Assembly: GCF_030813435.1 (NCBI RefSeq)
Contig: NZ_JAUSUG010000008.1
Span: 1 to 64,000 of the forward strand
Source of the DNA: Evansella vedderi
GTDB taxonomy: Bacteria; Bacillota; Bacilli; Bacillales; Salisediminibacteriaceae
DNA length: 64,000 nt
Reading direction: 5' to 3'
Position 1 is the stretch's first letter. The number at the start of each line of letters is the position of its first letter. Both the position numbers and the translations under genes were made by a program. Of the stretch, positions 17,896 through 26,676 are shown piece after piece. The notes beneath the pieces are model-generated. The model saw only the letters and a program-made list of their open reading frames with translations. It was not told the origin of the DNA and did not search any database.

Positions 17896-19815
17896 TTGGT
17901 ATTAAAAAGAAAGATTTATTTAGAAGATAAACCAAGAGATATAGCTCTTAAAGAATGCTTGGAACATTTTGAAGTAAATAGGGTGACAGAAGAGGTAAGG
18001 GTTTCTGAAGCTTTAGGTCGGATAACTGCCCAGCCAATTTATGCAAATAGATCTATGCCGCACTATCATGCCTCTGCAATGGATGGTATCGCAGTGAGGG
18101 CAGAAATGACAATAGATGCCCATGAAAATAATCCCGTTCATTTACACGAGGGAACAGAATTTGTTTATGTAGATACAGGAAATGCAATTCCTCCTGAGTA
18201 TGATGCTGTGATTATGATTGAAGATATAAATATAGTTTCAGAAGGGGTAATCGAAATCATCGCTCCAGCTACTCCATGGCAGAGAATTCGTCCAATTGGA
18301 GAAGACATTACTTATGGGGAAATGCTTTTACCACAAGGCCATGAGCTTCGTCCAGTGGATATGGGAGCATTACTTGCGGCAGGCATGAAAGCTGTTCCGG
18401 TAATAAAACAGCCGCTTGTTCATATTATTCCTTCCGGGAACGAGATAGTTCCTGTTGAGGAGAATATACAGCCCGGGAAAATTATTGAGTTTAATGGAAC
18501 CATTTTCTCCGGCTTAGTTACAGAGTGGGGCGGTCAACCAGAAATTCAACCAATTGTGAAGGATGAACCTGAAGCGATAAAAGAAGCTCTACTGAAAAGC
18601 TCCGAAGCGGCGGATGTAGTTATAATAAACGCTGGTTCCTCCGCTGGGTCAAAGGATTATACAGCTAGTGTTATTGAGGAAATTGGGGAAGTTTTTACGC
18701 ATGGGATTGCAACGCGTCCCGGGAAACCTGTTATTATCGGAAAAGTTAATGGTACGATGGTAATAGGAGTACCAGGTTATCCTGTCTCCGCTTTCTTAGT
18801 TATGGACTGGTTTGTTAAACCTATGCTTGCCTATTTTCTAGGTATTCCAGTGAAGGAGAGGCAAAAGCTACCTGTCATTGCAGGGCGAAGAATAGTATCG
18901 AACATGGGGTCGGAGGATTTTATTAGAGTAAATATAGGGAAGGTTAATGGTAAATATATTGCCAACCCTTTAACTAGATCTTCAAGTGTGACTATGTCAC
19001 TTGTAAAGGCAGATGGAATAGTGGTAATACCTCCTGAGCACCTTGGTGTTGAACAAGGGAATTTGATCGAAGCAGAGTTATTTAGACCAGTGGAAGAAAT
19101 AGAGTCGACTATTTTGTTTTCTGGAAGTCATGATTTATGTATAGATGTACTTTCTACCTTTCTTAAGGAAGAGAATCATTCTAGCAAAATAACTGCTAGT
19201 CATACGGGAAGCATGGCTGGATTAATGGCCATAAAACGAGGAGAAGCACATATAGCAGGTGTGCATTTACTAGATCCTGAAACTGGTGAATATAATATTT
19301 CCTATGTGGAACGATTTTTAAAGGATCGAGAAGTGGTTCTAGTTCCTTTCTTAAAGCGAAAACAAGGGTGGATTGTTGCCAAAAACAATCCTTTAAACAT
19401 ACAGTTGGTTACTGATTTAAAGGAAAAAGGAGTCACTTTTGTTAATCGCCAAAGGGGAGCGGGAACTCGCATTCTCTTTGATTACTTGTTATCCAAGGAA
19501 GGGGTCTTACCTGAAGAGATCATTGGATATGATCGGGAAATGTTTACTCATTTAGCGGTTTCTGCGGAAGTTAATATGCATCAAGACCACGCAGGAATGG
19601 GGATATATTCTGCAGCAAAAGCGATGAATTTAGATTTTGTACCAGTTGCTGAAGAATCGTATGATTTAATAATGGAAAAAGATTTTTATGAAAGTGATAA
19701 AGGGAAAAAATTAATAGAAGTGATGAAAAACAAACGTTTTAAAAGAACCGTAGAAGAATTTGGAGGATATGAAGTTTGTACTGACAAGGATCCAGTATTT
19801 TTTAATCAAAAATAG
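17896..19815 (+). CDS. MoeA fused to a periplasmic-binding-protein-like domain
   Basis: A 639-residue fusion. Residues 1-405 are MoeA-like (HYHASAMDGIAV, DTGNAIPPEYDAVIMIED, PSGNEIVP, INAGSSAGSKDYT, GVPGYPVSAFLV). From about residue 410 a PBP-like domain follows with FSGSHDLCIDVLSTFL, SHTGSMAGLMAI, GVHLLDPETGEYN, RQRGAGTRILFDYLL and HAGMGIYSAA. This is the molybdate/tungstate-type 'LysR substrate-binding' domain found in MoeA fusions. It has no signal peptide, so it acts in the cytosol and may bring or sense the metal oxyanion. TTG at 17896 is chosen because AAAGGGTGG lies 5 bases upstream. Confidence 0.85.
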   Translation: MVLKRKIYLEDKPRDIALKECLEHFEVNRVTEEVRVSEALGRITAQPIYANRSMPHYHASAMDGIAVRAEMTIDAHENNPVHLHEGTEFVYVDTGNAIPPEYDAVIMIEDINIVSEGVIEIIAPATPWQRIRPIGEDITYGEMLLPQGHELRPVDMGALLAAGMKAVPVIKQPLVHIIPSGNEIVPVEENIQPGKIIEFNGTIFSGLVTEWGGQPEIQPIVKDEPEAIKEALLKSSEAADVVIINAGSSAGSKDYTASVIEEIGEVFTHGIATRPGKPVIIGKVNGTMVIGVPGYPVSAFLVMDWFVKPMLAYFLGIPVKERQKLPVIAGRRIVSNMGSEDFIRVNIGKVNGKYIANPLTRSSSVTMSLVKADGIVVIPPEHLGVEQGNLIEAELFRPVEEIESTILFSGSHDLCIDVLSTFLKEENHSSKITASHTGSMAGLMAIKRGEAHIAGVHLLDPETGEYNISYVERFLKDREVVLVPFLKRKQGWIVAKNNPLNIQLVTDLKEKGVTFVNRQRGAGTRILFDYLLSKEGVLPEEIIGYDREMFTHLAVSAEVNMHQDHAGMGIYSAAKAMNLDFVPVAEESYDLIMEKDFYESDKGKKLIEVMKNKRFKRTVEEFGGYEVCTDKDPVFFNQK

Positions 19816-19824
19816 GAGTGAATA

Positions 19825-20031
19825 ATGATGTTAGCGAATATTGGTGTTCCAGGGTTAATATTAATTGTTGTTATTGCTTTAATTATATTTGGACCGAGTA
19901 AGCTTCCTCAGGTTGGCCGTGCCATGGGCCAGACGATTAAAGAGTTTAAACAGTCAACGAAGGAACTCACTAATGATGTAACGGAACCGATTGATGAAAT
20001 AAAAAAAGAGGCTTCGAATCTAACAAAGTAA
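19825..20031 (+). CDS. tatA: Twin-arginine translocase subunit TatA
   Basis: A 68-residue protein with one N-terminal transmembrane helix ([14 protein letters not shown]), the TatA motif [14 protein letters not shown] and an amphipathic, charged tail. TatA forms the protein-conducting pore of the Tat pathway. It ends the formate dehydrogenase cluster, whose catalytic subunit carries a twin-arginine signal, so it probably serves that export. No tatC is present in the window. GGAGTG precedes the ATG. Confidence 0.92.
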   Translation: MMLANIGVPGLILIVVIALIIFGPSKLPQVGRAMGQTIKEFKQSTKELTNDVTEPIDEIKKEASNLTK

Positions 20032-20043
20032 TGAAAACGATGC

Positions 20044-20082
20044 TGCCAGGTCTCAAAGTCAACGAGTACCTGGCATTTCTGT
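20044..20082 (+). terminator. Terminator of the formate dehydrogenase cluster
   Basis: TGCCAGGT (20044-20051) pairs with ACCTGGCA (20068-20075) around a 16-base loop and is followed by TTTCTGTT. It closes the cluster after tatA. Confidence 0.7.
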
Positions 20083-20163
20083 TAGACATCTGTATTTTGG
20101 TTCTTTACAATGTTTATGAGGGCGTGTCTCTGACAAAACTAATGGTAAATGGAGGTGGTCATC

Positions 20164-20661
20164 ATGGAAGGCCAAATTACCTTTACAGATTTCTATAATA
20201 ACTCCGTTACTTTCTCAACGAGTGACCACCCTTTTTCTAGGGATCCGAAGCATGTATGGGTTGTTTGTCAATACCGTGGAAATTGGCTTGTTACTATTCA
20301 TCCCTCTAGGGGGCTGGAGTTTCCTGGTGGAAAAGTAGAGGCAGGGGAATGTGCGGAGGAAGCGGCGAAAAGAGAAGTATTTGAAGAAACGGGTGGAAAA
20401 GTAAAAGAAATCCATTATATTGGTCAATATAAAGTAGTAAGTAAAAGTGAAGTAGTGATTAAAAATGTTTATTATGCTGTAATTGATGATTTAGTAACAA
20501 AAAAGAATTACTTTGAGACGAAGGGACCAAAGCTTTTAACTTGCTTTCCTAAAGACATACATGACCATAAGGAATTTAGTTTTATTATGAAAGATGATGT
20601 ATTATCTTTAAGTTTAAAAGAGGTAGAGCGAAGATTTCCTAAGGTACAAAGTAACCCATAA
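20164..20661 (+). CDS. ytkD: Nudix hydrolase YtkD (RNA pyrophosphohydrolase / 8-oxo-dGTPase)
   Basis: A 165-residue Nudix protein. The Nudix box is complete (GGKVEAGECAEEAAKREVFE with EETG following), and PKHVWVV, LEFPGGKVE, NVYYA and FETKGPKLL match Bacillus YtkD. YtkD removes 5' pyrophosphate from mRNA and hydrolyses 8-oxo-dGTP. The ATG at 20164 follows GGAGGTGG; the upstream in-frame start overlaps the ribosome binding site. The order ytkD-ytlD-ytlC-ytlA near pckA is as I recall it in Bacillus subtilis. Confidence 0.9.
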   Translation: MEGQITFTDFYNNSVTFSTSDHPFSRDPKHVWVVCQYRGNWLVTIHPSRGLEFPGGKVEAGECAEEAAKREVFEETGGKVKEIHYIGQYKVVSKSEVVIKNVYYAVIDDLVTKKNYFETKGPKLLTCFPKDIHDHKEFSFIMKDDVLSLSLKEVERRFPKVQSNP

Positions 20662-20695
20662 AAAGCTGCCCAGATTCCAACGGCAGCTTTTACAG
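20661..20695. terminator. Bidirectional terminator
   Basis: AAAAGCTGCC (20661-20670) pairs with GGCAGCTTTT (20682-20691), between the convergent ytkD and ytlD genes. Confidence 0.85.
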
Positions 20696-20717
20696 AGAAT
20701 AATTATCATGAAGCTTT

Positions 20718-21533
20718 TTATACTTGATGCTTGTGAATAAGCTTTCTTTCAAGGAACTCTACTAATTGATACATACAAGTTGCTAGTACAGCAATAATCA
20801 ATAAAGCAAGCATTACCATAGTAAAGTTAAATACCTGGAATCCGTAATGTATCATGTAACCAAGCCCTTGTTTCGATACGAGAAACTCCCCTACGATAAC
20901 CCCAACCCACGACAGGCCCACATTAACCTTTAGAGTTGAAATAATAGTCGGATAGGATGCAGGAAGTATCACCGAGAAAAATGATTGTTGTTTCGTAGCC
21001 CCGAAGGATTGTATTACCTTTAAATAATTATGGTCTACTCCTTTAAAGGCGTTATAGACGACGATAGTGGTGATAATAACGGAAATTAACACACCCATTG
21101 CAATTATAGATTGCATACCTGGCCCTAAAGCTACGATAAGAATCGGACCCAAGGCAACCTTAGGCATGGAATTTAAAACCACTAAATAAGGATCCAATAC
21201 TCTTGTTAAGAACGGTGACCACCAAAGAATAGCAGCCAAAATAGTCCCAAGGGCGGTCCCTAATATGAAACCCAAAACAGTTTCAAATAAGGTAACTGAT
21301 GCATGGGTTAAAAGACTCCCGTCCTGAATTCTTACAAGGAACATGTTCCATACCCGTCCAGGTGAACTAAATATTAGTGGATCTATCCAATGTCTAGATG
21401 TGGCTATTTCCCAAAAGGCAAAAAATGATACAAAAATAACCAATTGAGTTAACCGGACAAAACGTTTCTCCCGTGTTAATTGCTTAACGTAATTTAAATG
21501 CATATGTTGAAGATGTTCATGACGTTTGTTCAA
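20718..21533 (-). CDS. ytlD: ABC transporter permease (SsuC/ThiX-like family)
   Basis: A 271-residue membrane protein with about six transmembrane helices and the cytoplasmic coupling motif of the BPD_transp_1 family (EAA loop around [21 protein letters not shown]). It is the membrane part of a nitrate/sulfonate/pyrimidine-type importer. I place the start at the TTG at 21533, ten bases after GGAAGGAG, overlapping ytlC by 17 bases. A start at 21503 (ATG) is possible but lacks a ribosome binding site. The substrate is unknown. Confidence 0.82.
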   Translation of the reverse strand: MNKRHEHLQHMHLNYVKQLTREKRFVRLTQLVIFVSFFAFWEIATSRHWIDPLIFSSPGRVWNMFLVRIQDGSLLTHASVTLFETVLGFILGTALGTILAAILWWSPFLTRVLDPYLVVLNSMPKVALGPILIVALGPGMQSIIAMGVLISVIITTIVVYNAFKGVDHNYLKVIQSFGATKQQSFFSVILPASYPTIISTLKVNVGLSWVGVIVGEFLVSKQGLGYMIHYGFQVFNFTMVMLALLIIAVLATCMYQLVEFLERKLIHKHQV

Positions 21534-22290
21534 GAGATTCCAACTCCTTCCAAACCTCTTGGAACGATTTGTTAAATAAAGAGTGGTTTCGTGCTTCAAA
21601 AGGTAGTCTTGATTTGAGTTCCTCCGGGATATGGAATATCCGTTGGATTGTTCCAGGACGATCACTTAGCATAATAACTCTGTCACTCATGGCAATGGCT
21701 TCTCCTATATCATGGGTTACCAGTATGGCTGTTTTTTTGTGCTCACGTATTGTAGAAAAAACTAAGTCCTCCAGCTTTAATTTCGTTTGATAGTCTAAGG
21801 CTGAAAATGGCTCATCTAATAATAATAGTTTTGGGTCCGTTGACAGCATACGAACGAGAGCAACCCTTTGCCTCATGCCACCAGACAGCTCGTTTGGATA
21901 ATTCTTCGCCTTATCTCCTAATCCCATTTCCCTTAATAAATATAAGGCGTGTTTTTTTGTTTTATTGGATAGCTTCCCCATGGTTTTTAAACCAAGGGTA
22001 ATGTTTTTTTCGATGGAAAGCCATGGGAACAAATAATCCTGCTGAAGCATGTAACCAGTTTCTGGTGTTGGTTTTTTGATTTCCCTTCCATCTAACTTAA
22101 TCGATCCCTTAGTAGGCAGGATTAAACCCGAAATAAGTGAAAGGAGGGTGGTTTTACCGCATCCGCTGGGACCGATGATGGAAATAAATTCCCCCTCATC
22201 AACAGAAAAATTAATATCCCTTATTGCCTCTGTTAATGTCTCTTTGGAGAAAAACGTTTTTTCCACCTTGTTTAGCTCTAAGAAAGCCAT
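21517..22290 (-). CDS. ytlC: ABC transporter ATP-binding protein
   Basis: A 257-residue ATPase with Walker [10 protein letters not shown] (about residue 39), Q-loop [10 protein letters not shown], signature [13 protein letters not shown], Walker [13 protein letters not shown] and H-loop LVTHDIGEA. It drives the YtlD permease. GGAGGTGG precedes the ATG. It lies directly downstream of the broken binding-protein gene, so it has lost its normal upstream promoter unless excision occurs or a prophage promoter reads in. Confidence 0.9.
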   Translation of the reverse strand: MAFLELNKVEKTFFSKETLTEAIRDINFSVDEGEFISIIGPSGCGKTTLLSLISGLILPTKGSIKLDGREIKKPTPETGYMLQQDYLFPWLSIEKNITLGLKTMGKLSNKTKKHALYLLREMGLGDKAKNYPNELSGGMRQRVALVRMLSTDPKLLLLDEPFSALDYQTKLKLEDLVFSTIREHKKTAILVTHDIGEAIAMSDRVIMLSDRPGTIQRIFHIPEELKSRLPFEARNHSLFNKSFQEVWKELESLEQTS

Positions 22291-22319
22291 CAATAACCAC
22301 CTCCAATCTTTTTTATAAT

Positions 22320-22995
22320 TTATTCATTCATGATTTTGTTTGCGATGGTTGTATTTACTAAATTTTCATAGGGGATTTCCCTTGGAAGTTCGCCTGCTTC
22401 TTCCATTATTTCTTGTAGTAAATACCAAGCGTCCTCTTGTAGAAGTGGTGTCTCCGCATAGGAACCTTGATCTCTATATCTCTCAACAACTTGTTCGATA
22501 GTTTCTAATGGGGTATCTTCAAAGAAATCCGAAATGGACTCTGCTACAACGCTAGCTGGATTTTCTTGAACCCACTGCTGTGCACGATAAATTGCTCTAG
22601 TAAACTTTTCAATAATTTCCTCATTACTATTCATAAAGCTACGTTTTGCCATATAGACAGTATATGGAATATTTCCAGATTGAGTTCCAAAGGAATCTAT
22701 AATATAACCAATACCGTCTTGCTCAAATTGCGTTGCTTGTGGTTCGAACAATTGAACAAAATCACCAGTGCCTGAAGCGAATGCAGTTGGTATATTACCG
22801 AAATCTATGTTTTGGATAAGCTCTTCTAGATCATTTTGTGGATCAATTCCATTTTGCTTCAGTACATATTCACCAACCATCTGCGGCATACCACCGGCAC
22901 GCTGACCTAGGAATGTGCTTCCCTTTAAATCATCCCAAGTAAAGTTTTCAATAGGCTCACGTGAAACTAAGAAAGTGCCATCGGTTTGTGTGAGT
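22320..22995 (-). pseudogene. ytlA: C-terminal part of the ytlA-like substrate-binding protein, split by the prophage
   Basis: Codes for the C-terminal two thirds of an NMT1/THI5-type solute-binding protein (QTDGTFLVSREPIENFTW, FLGQRAGGMPQMVGEYVL, NIDFGNIPTAFASGTG). The N-terminal part is at 62885-63211, on the far side of the prophage. Joining 109 codons from there, the 2-base core and these 676 bases gives 335 codons including stop, in frame, and restores the family sequence INFAQLTQTDG. In the lysogen this fragment has no native start or signal; an in-frame ATG in phage DNA (23030) could give a cytosolic fragment. Confidence 0.92.
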
Positions 22996-23021
22996 TGGGA
23001 TATATTGAACATAATACAGGG
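22972..23021. other. Left attachment site (gene half plus phage arm)
   Basis: Core TG at 22996-22997 on the plus strand. The phage arm is 22998-23021 and ends in ACATAATACAGGG, the inverted copy of the arm at 62859-62871. Both arms are 24 bases from the core, giving a 50-bp attP, the usual size for large serine integrases. The integrase gene starts its 3' end only 16 bases away. Confidence 0.8.
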
Positions 23022-23036
23022 AAAGGACATAAATAA

Positions 23037-24434
23037 TTATTTCAATATTACATCCATGTCTATCGGCTTATTTCTGCCTCTTTCACGTGTTATTACTACC
23101 TTCTCAATGATTTCTGCGAGGAGGTCTTTTTGTTGTATTTGATCAGATGCAAAAAACACTTTCCTAAAATCAGTTAGTTTTTTTATCCGTTCGTATTTCT
23201 CTTCTGGAGTTTCAATGTCGATGTCTATATCAGCAAGCTGCAGTTGTAATTCATTTTCTTGTTCATTTAATTTGTTAATTCTCTCGAAAAGGTCTTCCTT
23301 TGGAATAGGGTTGTTATCATCCACATAAAGATCGTACCATTTATCTTTTTGGGCTCTTATTTTTGTTAGTTTTCCATTGATTGTTTTGAAATCATCTTCA
23401 TTCTCAGTTTTGGTACGGTCGAATTTCTTCATGAAATATTCTTTAGAGGCGATAAGCATTTCCAATTCACTTAGAAGTGCTTCCAGTATCCGTTCATCAT
23501 GTGTCATCCGGTTACAGGATAGACAACGGTAGTACGTCCTATCGTCTCTTTTATCATAGTTTCCTTGCATGTTATTTTCGTTGCAATGGCCACATTTTAA
23601 AATCCCCGTAAGTGGAAACTTTCCTTTTCTCTCTTTATTACCTATGTTATTTGCCAGAAGCTGCTGAACTTTATAAAACAGTGCTTCACTTATAATAGGT
23701 TTATGCGTCTTTTCTCTTTCTTTAGTTCCCCAACGATAATTTCCAATATAAATATCGTTTATTAGCATTGATCTAATAGTTTGAGGCGCCCAGGGTACAC
23801 CGGTTCTTGTTGGTACGTTTAACTCATTCAGACGTTTGGCAATAGATCGATATCCATAACCTTCAGCATACCATTCAAATATTTTTTTAACGATTTTGGC
23901 TTCCTCTTCGTGGATGTCAGCATTAAAGTCGTGCCCTTTAAAACGGTAACCGTAGGCCGACTTTCCACCTGGACGTTTTCCACTATCAATCATCTCTTCT
24001 ATAACATAAGTGACCCTCTCTCCTAAGTTTTCTCTTTCCCATTGGGCGAGAGCTGCGACAAGGGTAATGAATAGCCTCCCCATTGCTGTCGTAGTGTCGT
24101 ATATTTCCGTTGCTGATCGGAAAGCCACGTTATGTTTTTCGAATAACTTTAATAAGTCGTATAAATCTTGAACGGATCGAGTAAGCCTATCTAAACGATA
24201 GACTAAAACTACATCTACTTTCCCTCTCTTAACATCTTTTATTAATTCATTTATTTTAGGACGATTTAAGTCTTTAGCTGACCATCCATCATCAACAAAG
24301 TAGTCTATCTCTTCGCCCCAATCTTGGCTCAAACAGAAATTCTTCAAGCGCTCCCGTTGAGCTGGTATGGAGAAACCCTCTTCTGCGCGCTCTTTAGTTG
24401 ATACACGAACATAAGCTGCGATACGTTTTTTCAT
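23037..24434 (-). CDS. Large serine integrase
   Basis: A 465-residue serine recombinase. The resolvase domain starts at once, with the catalytic Ser in AAYVRVSTKE and the arginine-containing VVLVYRLDRLTRSVQDL. A recombinase domain follows (GYRFKGHDF, GYRSIAKRLNE), then a zinc ribbon (CGHC ... CLSC, about residues 285-320) and a coiled coil to about residue 420. It integrates phage DNA by recombining attP and attB with a 2-bp crossover. The ATG at 24434 follows AAGGAAGTG; the GTG at 24443 lies within that site. It abuts the left attachment site. Confidence 0.95.
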   Translation of the reverse strand: MKKRIAAYVRVSTKERAEEGFSIPAQRERLKNFCLSQDWGEEIDYFVDDGWSAKDLNRPKINELIKDVKRGKVDVVLVYRLDRLTRSVQDLYDLLKLFEKHNVAFRSATEIYDTTTAMGRLFITLVAALAQWERENLGERVTYVIEEMIDSGKRPGGKSAYGYRFKGHDFNADIHEEEAKIVKKIFEWYAEGYGYRSIAKRLNELNVPTRTGVPWAPQTIRSMLINDIYIGNYRWGTKEREKTHKPIISEALFYKVQQLLANNIGNKERKGKFPLTGILKCGHCNENNMQGNYDKRDDRTYYRCLSCNRMTHDERILEALLSELEMLIASKEYFMKKFDRTKTENEDDFKTINGKLTKIRAQKDKWYDLYVDDNNPIPKEDLFERINKLNEQENELQLQLADIDIDIETPEEKYERIKKLTDFRKVFFASDQIQQKDLLAEIIEKVVITRERGRNKPIDMDVILK

Positions 24435-24508
24435 TTTTGTCACTTCCTTAATATTAATCTAATAAACTATGAATCTAAGAATGTACGTTCGAGTAGGGAC
24501 GTAAAAAA

Positions 24509-24922
24509 TTAACCTAAACTTTTTAGCAATCGTTTAGGTACGCCGTATTCTTCAACAGCTTCATTTATTGTCACGCTCTCTTCTATGCCATTATGAAAAA
24601 GCAATTTTACCGCAAAGGTATTAGCTTCTACCTCAATGCGATCCGTTGAAAATAAAGTGTGTTTTTTTAGAAAAGGAGTATTCACATCGGGGTGTAATAC
24701 GGCGTGCCCAAGCTCATGGGCGCAAATAAATTGTTTCTTTTTATCATTAACAGCCTCGTTTATGTGGATAAACTTGATTCTAAAATGTTTGCTGTAATAC
24801 CCTAGTGTGTCCCCCAGTGGTTCATGTAAAACTTGGATCCCCATCTCATCTGCAATTTTAAAAGGGCAATTAGTATTAAACTTGCGTGTCAGTAGATATA
24901 TTTTCTTTTTAATTAACTCCAT
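24509..24922 (-). CDS. ImmA/IrrE-family metallopeptidase
   Basis: A 137-residue protein with the zinc-peptidase motif AHELGHAVLHPD (about residue 69) and a downstream E in RIEVEANTFAVKLL. ImmA-type enzymes cleave or inactivate the phage repressor, leading to induction. It lies 12 bases after the repressor gene, in the same leftward operon, as in ICEBs1 and many Firmicutes prophages. Confidence 0.88.
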   Translation of the reverse strand: MELIKKKIYLLTRKFNTNCPFKIADEMGIQVLHEPLGDTLGYYSKHFRIKFIHINEAVNDKKKQFICAHELGHAVLHPDVNTPFLKKHTLFSTDRIEVEANTFAVKLLFHNGIEESVTINEAVEEYGVPKRLLKSLG

Positions 24923-24934
24923 TACGTCACCCGC

Positions 24935-25384
24935 CTATTTATCTCTATATTTTTTAGGAGTGAATTTTTGTTTTGATAATCGTTTTGCTAATCTCAATGA
25001 GTTTTCTAATGACGAAATTAATAATTCTCGATCCTCTTGTTCCCTTTCGTTTGGACTGTCTCCGTCAAAAGCAGCATATCCATCTTGCGATAGTTCATCG
25101 ATCATTTTCTGAAGGTTCTTTTGGATATCTCGTTCATCTTTTTCGTTTAATTCAGGCAAGGGTGATTCTGATAGATCATCTTCATTAGCCATTTTTTCTA
25201 ACTCATCGGTAGTAATACCGAGTCCTTTACAAACTTTTAAAACGTTATCTATAGAAGCTTTTCCTATTCCCCTGGTTAGCATCGATTGTAATGTCGTAGG
25301 TGGTAGTCCAACTTTTTCGGCAAACGCTCTATTGCTGTATCCTTTTTCTTTAATTAGTTTTTTGATTATTTCAGCCTTTTTCAC
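24935..25384 (-). CDS. CI-like phage repressor with XRE HTH domain
   Basis: A 149-residue protein with an N-terminal helix-turn-helix (SNRAFAEKVGLPPTTLQSML, about residues 17-36), a following helical DNA-binding domain to about residue 65, and an acidic C-terminal half. The start is a GTG with AAGGAGG 10 bases upstream. It should keep the rightward early promoter off and is the likely target of the adjacent ImmA-like peptidase. Confidence 0.88.
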   Translation of the reverse strand: MKKAEIIKKLIKEKGYSNRAFAEKVGLPPTTLQSMLTRGIGKASIDNVLKVCKGLGITTDELEKMANEDDLSESPLPELNEKDERDIQKNLQKMIDELSQDGYAAFDGDSPNEREQEDRELLISSLENSLRLAKRLSKQKFTPKKYRDK

Positions 25385-25410
25385 GACATCTTGTCCTCCT
25401 TAGTAACTCT

Positions 25411-25426
25411 ATACGATTTTTCGTAT
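25411..25426. promoter_or_regulatory. Repressor operator, site 1
   Basis: Inverted arms ATACGA and TCGTAT around TTTT, just after the expected leftward start point. It is related to the three rightward sites and suits autoregulation. Confidence 0.6.
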
Positions 25427-25434
25427 ATATTTCT

Positions 25435-25463
25435 ATGATACATCGTTGATTTACCTATGTAAA
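25435..25463 (-). promoter_or_regulatory. Leftward promoter of the repressor operon
   Basis: On the minus strand TTTACA (25463-25458) and TATCAT (25440-25435) are 17 bases apart. The start would fall near 25428, just before operator site 1 and the repressor ribosome binding site. Confidence 0.6.
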
Positions 25464-25473
25464 TACAATTTTG

Positions 25474-25488
25474 AACGAAAATACGTTT
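25474..25488. promoter_or_regulatory. Repressor operator, site 2
   Basis: AACGAAAATACGTTT, with inverted arms AACG and CGTT. It matches site 3 in all but one base. Confidence 0.6.
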
Positions 25489-25506
25489 AAATTTTTATTA
25501 TTTTTG

Positions 25507-25535
25507 TTGACAATGAACGAAAATGCGTTTATAGT
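25507..25535 (+). promoter_or_regulatory. Rightward early promoter
   Basis: A consensus TTGACA (25507-25512), 17 bases, then TATAGT (25530-25535). Operator site 3 fills the spacer, so a bound repressor would block RNA polymerase directly. Confidence 0.75.
25516..25530. promoter_or_regulatory. Repressor operator, site 3
   Basis: AACGAAAATGCGTTT lies inside the rightward promoter spacer. Confidence 0.65.
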
Positions 25536-25547
25536 TAGAGTCAAGTT

Positions 25548-25563
25548 ATACGAAATTGCGTTC
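25548..25563. promoter_or_regulatory. Repressor operator, site 4
   Basis: ATACGAAATTGCGTTC lies just downstream of the expected rightward start point and before the Cro-like gene. Confidence 0.55.
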
Positions 25564-25586
25564 ACTGATGGAAGGCGGTGATTATT

Positions 25587-25799
25587 TTGCACAAAAATTT
25601 ACGAGCAGAAATGGCTCGAGAAGGCATTTCAATGGTTGATATAGCGGAACTACTCAATGTACGTTACGCAACTGTTAACGACAAAGTGAACGGAAAATAC
25701 CGTTTCTATTACGATGAAGCCTTAAAAATTAAAGAGGCATTTTTCCCAAATTGTACATTAGAATACCTTTTCGAAAACGATAATGAGCAAACAGCATGA
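25587..25799 (+). CDS. Cro-like helix-turn-helix protein
   Basis: A 70-residue DNA-binding protein with a helix-turn-helix in MVDIAELLNVRYATVNDKVN. It is the first gene of the rightward early transcript, opposite the repressor, which is the position of Cro. I choose the TTG at 25587, since AAGGCGGTGA (25572-25581) is a ribosome binding site at the right distance; the GTG at 25578 lies inside it. Confidence 0.75.
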   Translation: MHKNLRAEMAREGISMVDIAELLNVRYATVNDKVNGKYRFYYDEALKIKEAFFPNCTLEYLFENDNEQTA

Positions 25800-25858
25800 A
25801 AGGGCAAGAACGAATAAAAACTTTAACTTTCTTATTTTGCCCTGAAGGGAGTGAAAAC

Positions 25859-26116
25859 ATGAGTGTAGTCCACTCGGCTAATACGCATACATCTTTACCA
25901 AAGGAGATGGTGCGAGTGGCTAAACAGAAACCGAAAGTTACAGTCAGATTTATTGGTCGTAAGGAACCATCCAAACAGGCTTTAGATAGATTTATTGAAA
26001 AGTACATGGAAATGGCGGCTGAATACGAGAGAAAGGAAAGGAGAGAACTCCTTGAGTCTAAGAAAACAACTGGCATTAACGGAAATAAAAGTAGCGATTT
26101 TAACAACGGCGTTTAA
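25859..26116 (+). CDS. Early phage protein, unknown
   Basis: An 85-residue basic protein (KEMVRVAKQKPKVTVRF near the middle, then a charged helix). The ATG at 25859 follows GAAGGGAGTG; an upstream start lacks a site. It overlaps the next gene by 65 bases. The size and charge would suit a DNA-binding role or a recombination directionality factor, but nothing specific supports this. Confidence 0.55.
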   Translation: MSVVHSANTHTSLPKEMVRVAKQKPKVTVRFIGRKEPSKQALDRFIEKYMEMAAEYERKERRELLESKKTTGINGNKSSDFNNGV

Positions 26117-26258
26117 TTTAAAAGAGGATCCAGACATTGAGGAAGCAGTGGAGCAGCTGATGAAGGTTTCCACCATGATCGATGACGAGATCCAAGTGGA
26201 GGAGGAAGAGGATTGGATTACAATGCGTGGAAAAAACATATTACAGAAGATCGAGTAG
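26052..26258 (+). CDS. Early phage protein, unknown
   Basis: A 68-residue helical protein that becomes very acidic (QVEEEEDW) before its end. A TTG at 26052 is chosen because AAAGGAGAG lies 6 bases upstream. It overlaps both neighbours in other frames, so it is less secure than most. Confidence 0.45.
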   Translation: MSLRKQLALTEIKVAILTTAFNLKEDPDIEEAVEQLMKVSTMIDDEIQVEEEEDWITMRGKNILQKIE

Positions 26259-26479
26259 CATCTGTTAAAGGATTTAATAAACTTTCAGAATCACATAAGA
26301 AACTTTTTATGCGTGTTTACTTGGCGCACCTATCTGCTATGGGAACGGATTTTAGACAAAAGTACCTTCCAGATAATTTAAAAAGTATCAAATGGGTACC
26401 GGAAAAAAATTGTTTTCATGTATTTTGGCATGGTGACACGGAATGGTTCCACTATGACACCCGGGGGTGCTGGTACTGA
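26213..26479 (+). CDS. Early phage protein, unknown
   Basis: An 88-residue protein with many aromatic residues in its second half (KWVPEKNCFHVFWHGDTEWF), which looks like a small globular fold. It starts at a TTG after a GGAGGAAGAGG stretch and its stop overlaps the next ATG. No family recognised. Confidence 0.5.
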   Translation: MDYNAWKKHITEDRVASVKGFNKLSESHKKLFMRVYLAHLSAMGTDFRQKYLPDNLKSIKWVPEKNCFHVFWHGDTEWFHYDTRGCWY

Positions 26480-26676
26480 TGGCTAATAAAACAGTTGCAC
26501 ACCGGATTGCTTTTTACACAGGTAAACTTGCTGATTACGTTTCTGTTCATCCAGCTAAAGCAAGACCGCGCAGACATAAATATCGGCAGCAACGTTTAAA
26601 GCAATACAAAATTGCCTTGCACATATTAATCGAGGAACACCAAAACAAAATAAGCGCTGCCTTACAGGGGAAATAA
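26479..26676 (+). CDS. Early phage protein, basic, unknown
   Basis: A 65-residue basic protein (KARPRRHKYRQQRLKQYK in the middle), possibly nucleic-acid binding. The ATG at 26479 overlaps the previous stop (ATG/TGA), and GGGGGTG lies upstream. A short terminator follows. Confidence 0.55.
   Translation: MANKTVAHRIAFYTGKLADYVSVHPAKARPRRHKYRQQRLKQYKIALHILIEEHQNKISAALQGK

Noticed and set aside
22991-23021. Prophage crossover at a shared GT beside ATTAT, or at a shared CACAC
   Set aside because: Crossover at GT restores an open frame but adds eight residues (HLIQFNIS) foreign to the family and puts the attP dyad off a 50-bp size. CACAC gives a frame error. The CA/TG core fits the frame, the family sequence and the dyad symmetry together.
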